From NCBI RefSeq assembly GCF_016811075.1, contig NZ_JAFBGL010000005.1, positions 62,001-126,000 on the forward strand: a stretch of DNA of 64,000 nt. The letters are read 5' to 3'. Source of the stretch: Oceaniferula flava. GTDB taxonomy: Bacteria > Verrucomicrobiota > Verrucomicrobiia > Verrucomicrobiales > Akkermansiaceae. This document shows positions 51,655-62,168 of this stretch, in pieces; position 1 is the first letter of the stretch; every line of letters starts with the position of its first letter. Position numbers and translations under genes: made by a program. Below the pieces are notes generated by a model. The model worked only from the letters and a program-made list of their open reading frames with translations, was not told where the DNA came from and ran no database searches.

Positions 51655-53142
51655 TTAGTCCTTCTTCTTAAGAAGAGGGAAGAGCACCACGTCGCGGATG
51701 GTTGGGGCGCCGGTGAGCATCATGATCAGGCGATCGATACCGATGCCGATGCCGCCTGCCGGAGGCATGCCGTTCTCGAGAGTCTCGATGAAGTCGTGGT
51801 CGATCTTCTGCTCTTCCTCGCCGCCGGCTTGGTGCTCGAGGCGCTGACGCTGGACGTCAGGATCGTTGAGCTCGGAGTAGCCGGGTGAGATTTCCTGACC
51901 GTTGATAATGAGTTCGTAAACCTCGACGGTTTCCTTGCCTTGCTCGCCGCCGGGAGTGACTTTCGCCAATGGGATGAGCTCGGAGGCGACGCGGGTGACG
52001 AAGCAGGGATCGAAGGTGTGCTCCTCGACTTTCTTTTCGAAAACTTGCTGAACCACCTCGTAATCCTCCATGCCGTCGGAGATCTGCACGCCGAGTTCAT
52101 CGCACTTGGCTCGACGGGCTTCCGGAGTGATGTCGAAGAAATCATCGCCGGCGACCTCTTTGATCAGGTCGTGGTAATTGGCGCGCTTCCACGGGCGTTG
52201 CAGGTTGATGGTGCGGATGACGTTGCCTTCCTCATCCTTGTGCTCGATTTCCAGACCACCGCAGAATTTCTCCGCGAGGTGGCAGGTCATTTCCTCCACC
52301 ATGTTTGCCATGGTTTCGAAATCGGCGAAGGCTTCGTAGGCTTCGAGCATGGTGAACTCAGGGTTGTGACGACGGCTGATACCTTCGTTGCGGAAGTTGC
52401 GGTTGAGTTCGAAGACCTTGGTGAAGCCACCCACTAACAGACGCTTGAGGAACAGCTCGGGTGCGATGCGCAGGGTGAGGTCCATGCCGAGCGCGTTGTG
52501 ATAGGTCTCGAAGGGACGGGCGGCGGCGCCTCCGGCCACACTCTGCAGCATGGGAGTTTCCACTTCGAGGTAGCCGCGGGTGTGCAGGAAGCTGCGGATC
52601 TCGGCGATCATTTGCGAGCGCGTGAGGAACACTTTGGCGGAGCCTTCGTTCGACATCAGGTCGAGGTGGCGCTTGCGGTATTTGATTTCGCGGTCGGCCA
52701 CGCCGTGCCACTTGTCGGGCATCGGACGCAGGGACTTGCTGAGCACGGTGAGTTTTTCTACCTTCACAGACGGCTCGCCTTTTCCTGTGGTGAAGGTTTC
52801 GCCTTCGACGCCAATCCAGTCGCCAAGGTCTAACAATTTGTAAGCTGCCCAGTCGGTTTCGCTGATGCCTTTTTTGTTGAGGTAAATTTGGATCCGACCT
52901 TCGACATCTCCGAGGGTGGCGAACACGGACTTGCCCATGTCGCGGATGGCGGTGAGGCGACCGGCGATAGTGACCGGTTTTTCATCGGCGAAGTCGGCCT
53001 TGAGCGCACCGGGAGTGGTGGTGGTTTCGAATTTGCCGCCGAAGGGATCGATGCCGAGCTCGCGCAGTTTGGCGAGTTTGTCGCGGCGAATGGTGATCAA
53101 CTCTGCTTCGGTGGATTGTGGCGTGTCATTCTGGTCGCTCAT
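51655..53142 (-). CDS. lysS: Lysyl-tRNA synthetase, class II
   Basis: 495 residues from ATG 53142 (MSDQNDTPQ); the frame is open to 53181. An N-terminal OB-fold anticodon-binding domain (about 55-165) is followed by the class II catalytic core: motif 2 in FELNRNFRNEGISRRHNPEF and motif 3 in GIGIGIDRLIMML. It charges tRNA(Lys). Full length, with the intact C-terminus TIRDVVLFPLLKKKD. Monocistronic with its own terminator. Confidence 0.97.
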   Translation of the reverse strand: MSDQNDTPQSTEAELITIRRDKLAKLRELGIDPFGGKFETTTTPGALKADFADEKPVTIAGRLTAIRDMGKSVFATLGDVEGRIQIYLNKKGISETDWAAYKLLDLGDWIGVEGETFTTGKGEPSVKVEKLTVLSKSLRPMPDKWHGVADREIKYRKRHLDLMSNEGSAKVFLTRSQMIAEIRSFLHTRGYLEVETPMLQSVAGGAAARPFETYHNALGMDLTLRIAPELFLKRLLVGGFTKVFELNRNFRNEGISRRHNPEFTMLEAYEAFADFETMANMVEEMTCHLAEKFCGGLEIEHKDEEGNVIRTINLQRPWKRANYHDLIKEVAGDDFFDITPEARRAKCDELGVQISDGMEDYEVVQQVFEKKVEEHTFDPCFVTRVASELIPLAKVTPGGEQGKETVEVYELIINGQEISPGYSELNDPDVQRQRLEHQAGGEEEQKIDHDFIETLENGMPPAGGIGIGIDRLIMMLTGAPTIRDVVLFPLLKKKD

Positions 53143-53241
53143 GGGGCGCGGAGCATATGGGTATGATGAGTGATTAGTCAATGGCCATTACTCGCAGGGA
53201 TGCGGGATTGATAAACCGCAAAAGCTGGTGGAGGGTGGGGC

Positions 53242-53847
53242 ATGGGAAGATGGATTTTGATGATCATGGCACTGACCGGATCACTGAGTGCGGCGGCACT
53301 GCCGGAGCTTGAGATGTTTCGTTTGGACGCTGGAAAAAAGGAAAGTTATGAGCTGAAACCGGAGACCCGATACGTGGCGCTCTACTTTTCAGCCTCGTGG
53401 TGCGGACCGTGCCGCAAGACCACGCCATCGCTGGTGGCCGAATATCAGCGGATGCTCGAGAAAGAGAAGCAGCCGGTGGAAATCGTGCTGGTAGGCTCGG
53501 ATCGCAGTGCCAAGGCGGTGGAGGATTATATGAAGAATTACCACATGCGCTGGCCCGCCCTTGAGTGGGAAGCCATTCCTGGCGTGAATAGTTTTGCTCC
53601 GGCAGGCATCCCTTACCTGGTGCTGGTCGAACGCGAGACCGGGCAGGTGATTTCCAAGGGCACTGGGCCGTCGGGGGTCGAGGCGGTGGTGACGCGGATG
53701 CGTGAATTTACCGGTGTGGCGACCGAAGAACCGTTCAAGGCGGGGAGCTTTGTGGACCGATACGGACTGCTGATAGCGGTGGCACTTTCCTGCCTTGCGA
53801 TCTTCCTGTTCCAAAAATGGCGCGGTCGAAATGAGCAGGGCGCCTGA
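53242..53847 (+). CDS. Exported thioredoxin-like protein with C-terminal membrane anchor
   Basis: 201 residues. Signal peptide (WILMIMALTGSLSAAALP), thioredoxin fold with YFSASWCGPCRKTTP (CxxC) near residues 54-57, cis-Pro in GIPYLVLV, and a C-terminal helix (YGLLIAVALSCLAIFLFQKW). It resembles tryparedoxin/ResA-type periplasmic reductases. It precedes the cytochrome-oxidase-assembly genes by 110 bases on the same strand, so a role in keeping assembly factors or cytochrome cysteines reduced is a fair inference. Confidence 0.85.
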   Translation: MGRWILMIMALTGSLSAAALPELEMFRLDAGKKESYELKPETRYVALYFSASWCGPCRKTTPSLVAEYQRMLEKEKQPVEIVLVGSDRSAKAVEDYMKNYHMRWPALEWEAIPGVNSFAPAGIPYLVLVERETGQVISKGTGPSGVEAVVTRMREFTGVATEEPFKAGSFVDRYGLLIAVALSCLAIFLFQKWRGRNEQGA

Positions 53848-53956
53848 GGTCGGCTGATGTGCCACTTTGGTAGAGCACCTGCATTTCTCGTGTGAAGATT
53901 CAGTGGACAAACGGCTTCATTCAGAGCAGTAAGGGGCTTCTTTCCACCATCCTTCC

Positions 53957-54877
53957 ATGGCACGAGTAAAAAAAGACAAAGCTCCCAACTTACGCGGCGA
54001 TCTGGCCACCTTGACCAAGGTCAGGCTGAACACCTTTGTGGTGATCACCACCTTGTTTGGCTATCTGCTGGCGAGTCGGTATTTTTACGGCGTCTGGCTG
54101 AACGATGGTTGGTTGCTGTGGCACACTGTGCTGGGAACTGCCTGCACCGCCTTTGGTTCGGCCGCTTTCAACCAGCTGATGGAAATTGAGGAGGATGCGC
54201 GGATGAAACGCACGGCGGATCGCCCTCTGCCCGCCCGCAGGATGATGCCGGTGAATGCCTTCGGCATCGGCTGGGGCTTGTCGGCCTTTGGTATTATCCA
54301 CCTTGCCCTGAAGGTGAACGCAGCGTCCGCCTATCTGGCTGCCACCGCCTTGGGGGTCTATGTTTTTCTCTACACGCCGCTGAAACGACGGAGCCCCACC
54401 AACACGCTCATGGGCGGCATTCCCGGCGCGATTCCTCCCATGATCGGCTGGGCCGCTGTGGCACATACGGCTGGAGGAAGCTGGACCGATGGCCAGAGCT
54501 GGTATCTTTTCGCCCTCTTGTTCCTGTGGCAGATGCCTCACTTCGTCGCTATCAGCTGGCTTTGTCGCGAGGAGTATGAGGAAGCCGGCTACTGCATGTG
54601 GACCAATGGCGATGCCTCCGGAAAGAAGACCTCAAACATTGCCGCTGGCTTTACCATTATACTGACGGCGCTGGCTCCGCTGGCACTGGTGTGGGGATAC
54701 GCGAACTTGGTCTGGGTGATCGGTGGTTCTTTGGCGGGGCTGGTGATGCTTCGGTTGTGCTGGAAATTCCGCCGCGAGAGCGATCGGGCGTCGGCGCGGA
54801 AGTTGTTCTTCTACACGTTGCTTTATCTTCCGCTGGCATTGGTGCTGTTAGCCATCGGTTGGAACCAGCAGGGCTAG
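53957..54877 (+). CDS. ctaB: Protoheme IX farnesyltransferase (heme o synthase)
   Basis: 306 residues, UbiA family, with about eight membrane helices. The prenyl-diphosphate-binding motif is NQLMEIEEDARMKRTADRP; a second, YTPLKRRSPTNTLMGGIPG, is also typical. It farnesylates heme b to heme o for cytochrome oxidases. First gene of a plus-strand run with two SCO-like proteins and a DUF420 protein, which together point to oxidase biogenesis, although the oxidase subunits are not in the window. Confidence 0.95.
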   Translation: MARVKKDKAPNLRGDLATLTKVRLNTFVVITTLFGYLLASRYFYGVWLNDGWLLWHTVLGTACTAFGSAAFNQLMEIEEDARMKRTADRPLPARRMMPVNAFGIGWGLSAFGIIHLALKVNAASAYLAATALGVYVFLYTPLKRRSPTNTLMGGIPGAIPPMIGWAAVAHTAGGSWTDGQSWYLFALLFLWQMPHFVAISWLCREEYEEAGYCMWTNGDASGKKTSNIAAGFTIILTALAPLALVWGYANLVWVIGGSLAGLVMLRLCWKFRRESDRASARKLFFYTLLYLPLALVLLAIGWNQQG

Positions 54878-54946
54878 TCTGGATGGAGAGATATCACCTC
54901 AGCGCGGCAGGCACATCGATCTTCGCCAGAACGCGGCGAGGATGAC

Positions 54947-55777
54947 TTGCTATCTCCAGCAAGCAGGGCTAGCTTCTCGCGGAATTCGAACTCATTGACT
55001 ACTGTGGACCTGGAACCTGCCGAAAGAAACCCTGCCGAACTCAGACGCACCGCGTTGATTCTTGTTGCGATCATGATCTTGGGCGCAGCCTTTGTGCTAT
55101 ACGCCTATGTGCAACACGAGAGGCAACAGGACCCGGATCGACCACCCATCGTCACTAAGATCACCAAGAACTTCGCCGCCAAGAATCAGCACGGGCAACT
55201 CGTGAGCCTCTCGGATCTCGAAGGCAGTGTGTGGTTTGCCGCTCCCATCAGCGTGACGCAGCTGGACGAGAACAAACACGCGATCGCCATGCTGAAAGAG
55301 ATCGCCGCGCACTATCAGGACCATGAAAAAGTCCGCTTCGTGCTGATTTCCATCGAGGGTGCTGATCAGGGCGTGGAGCCGGAACAGCTGGCCGAAGCTG
55401 CGGAAAAACTCGGCCTCACCGACGCCAAGTGGTGGTTGCTGACGACTGGCGACACCAAGAAGCAGCGCGGCTACATCAAAGATCAGCTGCGCCTCGGACT
55501 CGTGAGTGAGCGAGAGGAGGGTGACCCGGCGGGAAAATGGAAGTTTCCTTCCCAGATTGCCTTGCTCGATCCGGCCATGCACCTGCGCCAGCGTTACGAT
55601 TTCCGAGAAGCCTACGAAGCTCAGAAAAAAGTCGAAGAAGCCTTGGCCGATAACCCCGAACTCAAGGACGAAGAAAATATCGATATCTATCTGCACGCGG
55701 TGAGCAAGCTGAAGGAAAAGCTCTACGCCAACACCGATTACGTGCTCGCTGAAACAACCACCGGCTCAAAGGAGTAA
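54947..55777 (+). CDS. SCO-like protein without the copper/redox ligands
   Basis: 276 residues from a TTG at 54947 preceded by AGGA; later TTG/GTG starts (54995 on) are possible. One N-terminal membrane helix (about 35-54) and a thioredoxin-like periplasmic domain. The position of the SCO cysteines reads SVWFAAPISVTQLDENKH, with no Cys, and the distal His region reads KWKFPSQIALLDP, with no His. The fold similarity to the next gene is clear (SDLEGSVWF versus SDLKGKVWA). So it is probably a redox-inactive paralogue that could bind a partner. Co-transcribed with ctaB and the canonical-looking paralogue (28 bases downstream). Confidence 0.75.
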   Translation: MLSPASRASFSRNSNSLTTVDLEPAERNPAELRRTALILVAIMILGAAFVLYAYVQHERQQDPDRPPIVTKITKNFAAKNQHGQLVSLSDLEGSVWFAAPISVTQLDENKHAIAMLKEIAAHYQDHEKVRFVLISIEGADQGVEPEQLAEAAEKLGLTDAKWWLLTTGDTKKQRGYIKDQLRLGLVSEREEGDPAGKWKFPSQIALLDPAMHLRQRYDFREAYEAQKKVEEALADNPELKDEENIDIYLHAVSKLKEKLYANTDYVLAETTTGSKE

Positions 55778-55805
55778 ATTCACCCGACAGATACCCATCC
55801 ATCCC

Positions 55806-56495
55806 ATGAACGAAAAATCAAAAATCGTCACCATCTACGCCGTCGTGGCACTGATCTCGGTGCTTATTTTAGCCACTGCCTTCTACATCCGCGGCCAGCA
55901 AATCCGTCCTGAGGTCACTCCTTATTTTTCTGAAGAGACCGAGTTCGAACCACTGCTGACCCTGGACGAGGACATCACCCTGACACGTCAAGACGGCGAG
56001 CAGGTGAAGATTTCCGATCTCAAAGGCAAGGTATGGGCCTTCGCGCAGTTCTACGCCGCCTGCCCAATGTGCGCGGTGAACAACGAGCAGGGGATCAAAT
56101 CGCTTTACGAGAAATTCAAAGACGAGCCGGACTTCCATGTCGTCTGTATCACGGTCGATCCCAAAACTGACCAGGTGCCACAGCTGAAAGCATACGCCGA
56201 AGCCCTCGGCGCCGACACCTCGAACTGGTGGTTCCTCACCGGTCCTGAGCAGGAGCTGAAAAAATACATGGTGGACGTGATGAAATACGATCCCATCCAA
56301 GAGCGCGAGGACGCTGCGGAGGCCGCTGAAAAAGGTGCCTTGGCTCATAATATGTCCATCGCGGTCTACAATCGAGACTTGCAAATGGTCGGACGTCGGG
56401 ATCTTTTCCACGCTCGTCAGGACGGTGATGCCGTCTATGAGGAAACGGAAAAAGCCCTGCACCAAATGGTCGAGGCTGTGTTGAAACAAAACTAA
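55806..56495 (+). CDS. SCO1/SenC-like cytochrome oxidase assembly protein
   Basis: 229 residues with one N-terminal membrane anchor (about 8-28). The SCO-like domain has FAQFYAACPMCAVNNEQG, with Cys86 and Cys89, and the distal His in ALAHNMSIAVYNRDL, at the position of the copper-binding His of SCO proteins. The cysteine spacing is CxxC rather than the usual SCO CxxxC, so it may act as a thiol reductase or metallochaperone variant. It likely helps load the CuA site. Between the ligand-less paralogue and the DUF420 gene (16 bases downstream). Confidence 0.85.
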   Translation: MNEKSKIVTIYAVVALISVLILATAFYIRGQQIRPEVTPYFSEETEFEPLLTLDEDITLTRQDGEQVKISDLKGKVWAFAQFYAACPMCAVNNEQGIKSLYEKFKDEPDFHVVCITVDPKTDQVPQLKAYAEALGADTSNWWFLTGPEQELKKYMVDVMKYDPIQEREDAAEAAEKGALAHNMSIAVYNRDLQMVGRRDLFHARQDGDAVYEETEKALHQMVEAVLKQN

Positions 56496-56511
56496 GCAAA
56501 CGAATCGATCG

Positions 56512-57066
56512 ATGTCGGATTATCAAAGTTACCTCCAGCGTCAGCCAGATGCTGGGAAGTTGAAAGTGCTCACACGTGCGTCCTGGGTAGTGAGTATCCT
56601 CGTTTTTTCACTCGTTGTAGTGATGGGGAAATACAAATTGGACATTGGCATGGACCTGTCGTTTTTGCCACCGGTGCACGCGGTGCTGAACACCCTGGTG
56701 GCTATCTTTTTGGTGCTGGCTGTGGTGGCGATCAAAAATAAAAACGTCGCGCTGCACAAAGGGATGATTGGCGGAGCGGTCGCTTGCTCTGTGCTCTTCC
56801 TACTTTGCTACGTGGCCTACCACGGCACGCAGGAAGAAGTGCGTCACGGAGGTGAGGGAGCGGTTAGGATTTTCTACCTCATCCTGTTAGCCAGCCATAT
56901 CATTCTCGCGGCGGTCAGCCTGCCCTTCATTCTGATCACTCTCTCTTTGGGACACACCAACCACTTTGCCCGTCACCGTAAGATGGCTCGCTGGGTGTTC
57001 CCTCTCTGGCTCTACGTTGCCGCCACCGGCCCCATCTGCTACCTGATGCTGAAGCCGTATTACTAG
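56512..57066 (+). CDS. DUF420 membrane protein, oxidase-assembly associated
   Basis: 184 residues with about five membrane helices, among them ASWVVSILVFSLVVVMG, AVLNTLVAIFLVLAVVAI and YLILLASHIILAAVSLPF, and the family-typical His-rich places HAVLNT, HKGMI and LGHTNHFARHRKMARW. DUF420 proteins (YozB/CtaM-like) are encoded with cytochrome oxidase and heme synthesis genes and are implicated in oxidase assembly. Last gene of the ctaB-SCO-SCO-DUF420 run. Confidence 0.88.
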   Translation: MSDYQSYLQRQPDAGKLKVLTRASWVVSILVFSLVVVMGKYKLDIGMDLSFLPPVHAVLNTLVAIFLVLAVVAIKNKNVALHKGMIGGAVACSVLFLLCYVAYHGTQEEVRHGGEGAVRIFYLILLASHIILAAVSLPFILITLSLGHTNHFARHRKMARWVFPLWLYVAATGPICYLMLKPYY

Positions 57067-57075
57067 AATCACGTT

Positions 57076-57218
57076 CTTTGGAGTGCGGCGAGCGATCGCC
57101 GCTTTCCATCCTGCAACAACATTGGCCTCCACAAGACCCGTATATCAGAAGGCCAGAGCCGACTTCCACCTTTCCAAGTCCCCAAAAAAGGCGGCGATTG
57201 CTCGCCGCCTTCCAAAGG
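57076..57218. repeat. Second REP-like family: inverted pair between converging genes
   Basis: Copy 1 (57076-57107) reads CTTTGGAGTGCGGCGAGCGA then TCGCCGCTTTCC. Copy 2 (57190-57218) reads GGCGGCGATTGCTCGCCGCC then TTCCAAAGG; its complement matches copy 1 with three or four changes. Each copy is itself a hairpin (GCGGCGA ... TCGCCGC). The pair lies between the DUF420 gene (+) and the BAX-inhibitor-like gene (-), a classic place for BIME-type elements, and may terminate both transcripts. Confidence 0.7.
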
Positions 57219-57244
57219 GTTTATAGGGATGACCTTCGTCAGAA

Positions 57245-57970
57245 TTAGTCCCGCGACATGAAGATGCGCAGGATGTAGTAGAACATCAGGGCGACGCTGG
57301 CGAAGAGTCCCAGCGAGGCGGCCACATACTGGTTGGTGTTGTAGTGGTGGATGATGTTGCTGGTGCTGTAGAGAATACTACCGGCAGCCAGAATCACCAT
57401 GGCCACGGAGAACCACAGGCCGAGGGTGATGAAGCCGGGGAAGACGATCGAGAGCACAATCAGCCCGATCGCAATCAGCCCGACAATTTTCAGCATGCCG
57501 CCGAGGAAGGAAAAATCTTTCTTAGTGGTAAAAGCGATCACCGAGAGGCCGAGGAAAAGCAACATTGTCACGCCGCCAGCTTTCATGATCAGGCTGGTGT
57601 CACCGACCTGCCATTTGGCCATCAGCAAGAGTGGCAGGAAGATCAGAGCCTCCGCCGCCACATAGACGCTGAGACCCAGATACTGCATGCCTTTTGAGGT
57701 GTCACTGTTCGCCCACTTATCGGCGATCCATGAGACGGCCATGAAACCACCGAGCACCATCAGCCAGCTGTATGGGCTCTTGGCGAGGAGATTGAAAACG
57801 GTGATCTCAATGCCGGGGATCGACATCAACGCCGCTTCGATCAGGGCGAATACAAGAATCGCTCCGGCCAGGTGACCGTAGGTCTTGCGAATAAAGGCAG
57901 CACGAACATCCACCGGCTGGGCAGCCACGGTGTAAGGGTTCGCGTAGGGGCTTGAATAAGGATTTTCCAT
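57245..57970 (-). CDS. BAX inhibitor-1/YccA family membrane protein
   Basis: 241 residues with seven membrane helices and a Pro/Tyr/Asn-rich N-terminus (MENPYSSPYANPYTVAAQP). Typical features: FIRKTYGHLAGAILVFALIE, the central MAVSWIADK, GLSVYVAAEALIFLP and the C-terminal YDTQ/ILYSTSNIIHHYNTNQYV region. The family leaks calcium or modulates protease FtsH in bacteria, but the function is not settled. Monocistronic. Confidence 0.9.
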   Translation of the reverse strand: MENPYSSPYANPYTVAAQPVDVRAAFIRKTYGHLAGAILVFALIEAALMSIPGIEITVFNLLAKSPYSWLMVLGGFMAVSWIADKWANSDTSKGMQYLGLSVYVAAEALIFLPLLLMAKWQVGDTSLIMKAGGVTMLLFLGLSVIAFTTKKDFSFLGGMLKIVGLIAIGLIVLSIVFPGFITLGLWFSVAMVILAAGSILYSTSNIIHHYNTNQYVAASLGLFASVALMFYYILRIFMSRD

Positions 57971-58029
57971 AGCAGGAAACTAACCTGAAAAGGCAAGTCT
58001 GCCAGTGAAATTCACTCCATTTTCACCAA

Positions 58030-58314
58030 TCACTTGAACTTCTTGTCCATCCCCATGTCGTGCTTGTGGGTGATCGACTCCAGCATCTGGGTGTTGGTTT
58101 TGTGTTTGCGCAGGCTTTCCTCCAGGCGGAGCGCGTCGTTGCGTGAAAGCGGCTCGCTGTACCATTCCATCTGCCAGGGTTTGAAGGGTTTGGTTCCTTT
58201 ATACTGGCCCTTATTGTGCGCCTGCAGTTCGGTTTCGGCGTCTTCGGCTTTCCCCACGAATCGACGATTCATGCGGTTCTTGAGAATGTAAACTTGGTAG
58301 AGATTGGTGGACAT
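58030..58314 (-). CDS. GIY-YIG domain protein
   Basis: 94 residues, a single GIY-YIG domain like UPF0213/YhbQ: GIY reads VYI in LYQVYILKNRMN, YIG reads FVG in RRFVGKAEDAETE, then the His/Asn in LQAHNKGQYKGTKPFKPW, and the conserved Glu region in RNDALRLEESLRKHK. The tyrosines of the motif are partly replaced, so nuclease activity is uncertain. It follows the oxidoreductase gene by a few bases on the same strand (12-base gap between 58327 and 58314). Confidence 0.8.
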   Translation of the reverse strand: MSTNLYQVYILKNRMNRRFVGKAEDAETELQAHNKGQYKGTKPFKPWQMEWYSEPLSRNDALRLEESLRKHKTNTQMLESITHKHDMGMDKKFK

Positions 58315-58326
58315 GGCTGGGCTTGG

Positions 58327-60621
<2,295 letters not shown>

Positions 60622-60696
60622 GGGCAGAGCATAGAGCGAATTGGCGATTCAGGAAAGCCATGAGATTGTCCTTTTTTGTGCCGATTGTGGCTCGGT

Positions 60697-62055
60697 TTAC
60701 TCTGCGGCCGAGCCATCCCACCAGCCATCGAGCTCCTTGCGGAGTTCGGCCACACGGTCGGGATGCTTGTCGGCGAGGTTGACCTTTTCAAAGGGATCAG
60801 CCTGGAGGTCATACAGTTCCGGTTTGCCCTCCGGGTTGTTAGCATTGCCGTTGAGCTTGCCGGCGACTTTGGGGGCGGGGAAATTGTTGGGGTTGTAAAC
60901 GATCAGCTTCCACTTGCCTTGAACCACATAGCGCGATTCCAGGTTGGCCACCCGCTGATCCACGCCGATGATGTTGTGTGAGTGGTCGGCACCAAAGACG
61001 GTGTTGCGTTTCTGCAGGGCAGCGCGATCGCGGAGGTCGAGCCCGGTCATGGCGGCGGGGACTTTCACACCGGCGATTTTCAACAGGGTGGGTGCGATAT
61101 CGATGGAGGAAACCGGGGTGTTCAGGTCCATCACAGGCTTGATGTGGTTGGGCCATTTGATGGTGAGCGGAGTGCGCACGCCACCTTCGTGAACATCTTG
61201 CTTCGAGAGCGCTGCAAAGCGTGGGCTGTCAGGGCGCTGGATCCAGCCGTTATCGGTGAGGAAAATGATCACCGTGTTGTCGCTGAGGCCACGTTGGTCC
61301 AGCTCACCGAGGAGCTCGCCGCAGGTTTGGTCGAACCATTCCACCATCGCGTAGTAGCGGGCGATGTGGGGTGACTTGACCAGTTTTTGGTATTTCTCAA
61401 ACAGGGCCTTGGGTGGGGTGTGGGGCGTGTGCGGCAGGAAGGGCGCGTGCCAGAGGAAGAAGGGTTTGTTTTCCTTCTTGGCGATGTCGAGGAACTCGCG
61501 AGTGGCATCGATCCCCTTGCGTGAGATCTCCAGACCTTTGTCGCCGTGGCGGGCGCCGCGTGCCGGATCGCCGTGGCTCAGGGCGTGTTGGAAGCCGGAC
61601 GTTTTGGGGTCGCCCTCCCACCACTTGCCTTGCTGCATGGTGATGTAACCTGCGTCCTTGAGCAGACCTGCCAGGCCGGCGTGCTTCTTGAAGTCACGAT
61701 AAAGCTGCTGGTGCTGTGCTGCGCCCTCTTTGCTGGTGCGGGGGATCTTTTTGCCGTCTTTGCCCAGCAGGTCGTTGCCGGTGATGCCCGTTTGGTAAGG
61801 ATAGAGACCGGTGAAGATGGAGGCGAGCGAGGGACGACAGAGCGGAGCGGCGACGTATCCGCGGGTGTAGGTCAGCGATTCCGCTGCCAGCTTGTCGAGC
61901 GCCGGGGTGTCGATTTGCTCGTGGCCCATGAAGCTGTAATCGGTCCACGCCTGGTCATCCGATAAGATGATCACGATGTTAGGTTTGGCCGCGTAGAGCG
62001 AACTGGAAAGGAGTAGGGGGAGCAGTAGCCGGAGAATAAGGTGTTTGGGATGCAT
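60697..62055 (-). CDS. Secreted sulfatase with a CxPxL active-site motif
   Basis: 452 residues from ATG 62055, giving signal peptide MHPKHLILRLLLPLLLSSSL; the frame opens earlier at 62190. Type I sulfatase fold: metal ligands Asp33-Asp34 in IILSDDQAW, active-site region PLCRPSLASIFTGLYP and the later FLTDNGWIQ. The formylglycine motif normally reads C/S-x-P/A-x-R; here Cys73-Arg-Pro-Ser-Leu77 has Leu in place of Arg. If Cys73 is matured, it cleaves sulfate esters of sulfated glycans outside the cytoplasm. It is divergent from fhs. Confidence 0.9.
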   Translation of the reverse strand: MHPKHLILRLLLPLLLSSSLYAAKPNIVIILSDDQAWTDYSFMGHEQIDTPALDKLAAESLTYTRGYVAAPLCRPSLASIFTGLYPYQTGITGNDLLGKDGKKIPRTSKEGAAQHQQLYRDFKKHAGLAGLLKDAGYITMQQGKWWEGDPKTSGFQHALSHGDPARGARHGDKGLEISRKGIDATREFLDIAKKENKPFFLWHAPFLPHTPHTPPKALFEKYQKLVKSPHIARYYAMVEWFDQTCGELLGELDQRGLSDNTVIIFLTDNGWIQRPDSPRFAALSKQDVHEGGVRTPLTIKWPNHIKPVMDLNTPVSSIDIAPTLLKIAGVKVPAAMTGLDLRDRAALQKRNTVFGADHSHNIIGVDQRVANLESRYVVQGKWKLIVYNPNNFPAPKVAGKLNGNANNPEGKPELYDLQADPFEKVNLADKHPDRVAELRKELDGWWDGSAAE

Positions 62056-62168
62056 GGTGATAATGTGGAAATGATGTTGAAGATCGGAGCGTGTGGGGAC
62101 AGGCTGTAATGGAAAAATGGACAGGTGAAAAACCTTTTTAACTCGGCGCGATAGGCTAGGTTTTCCGC

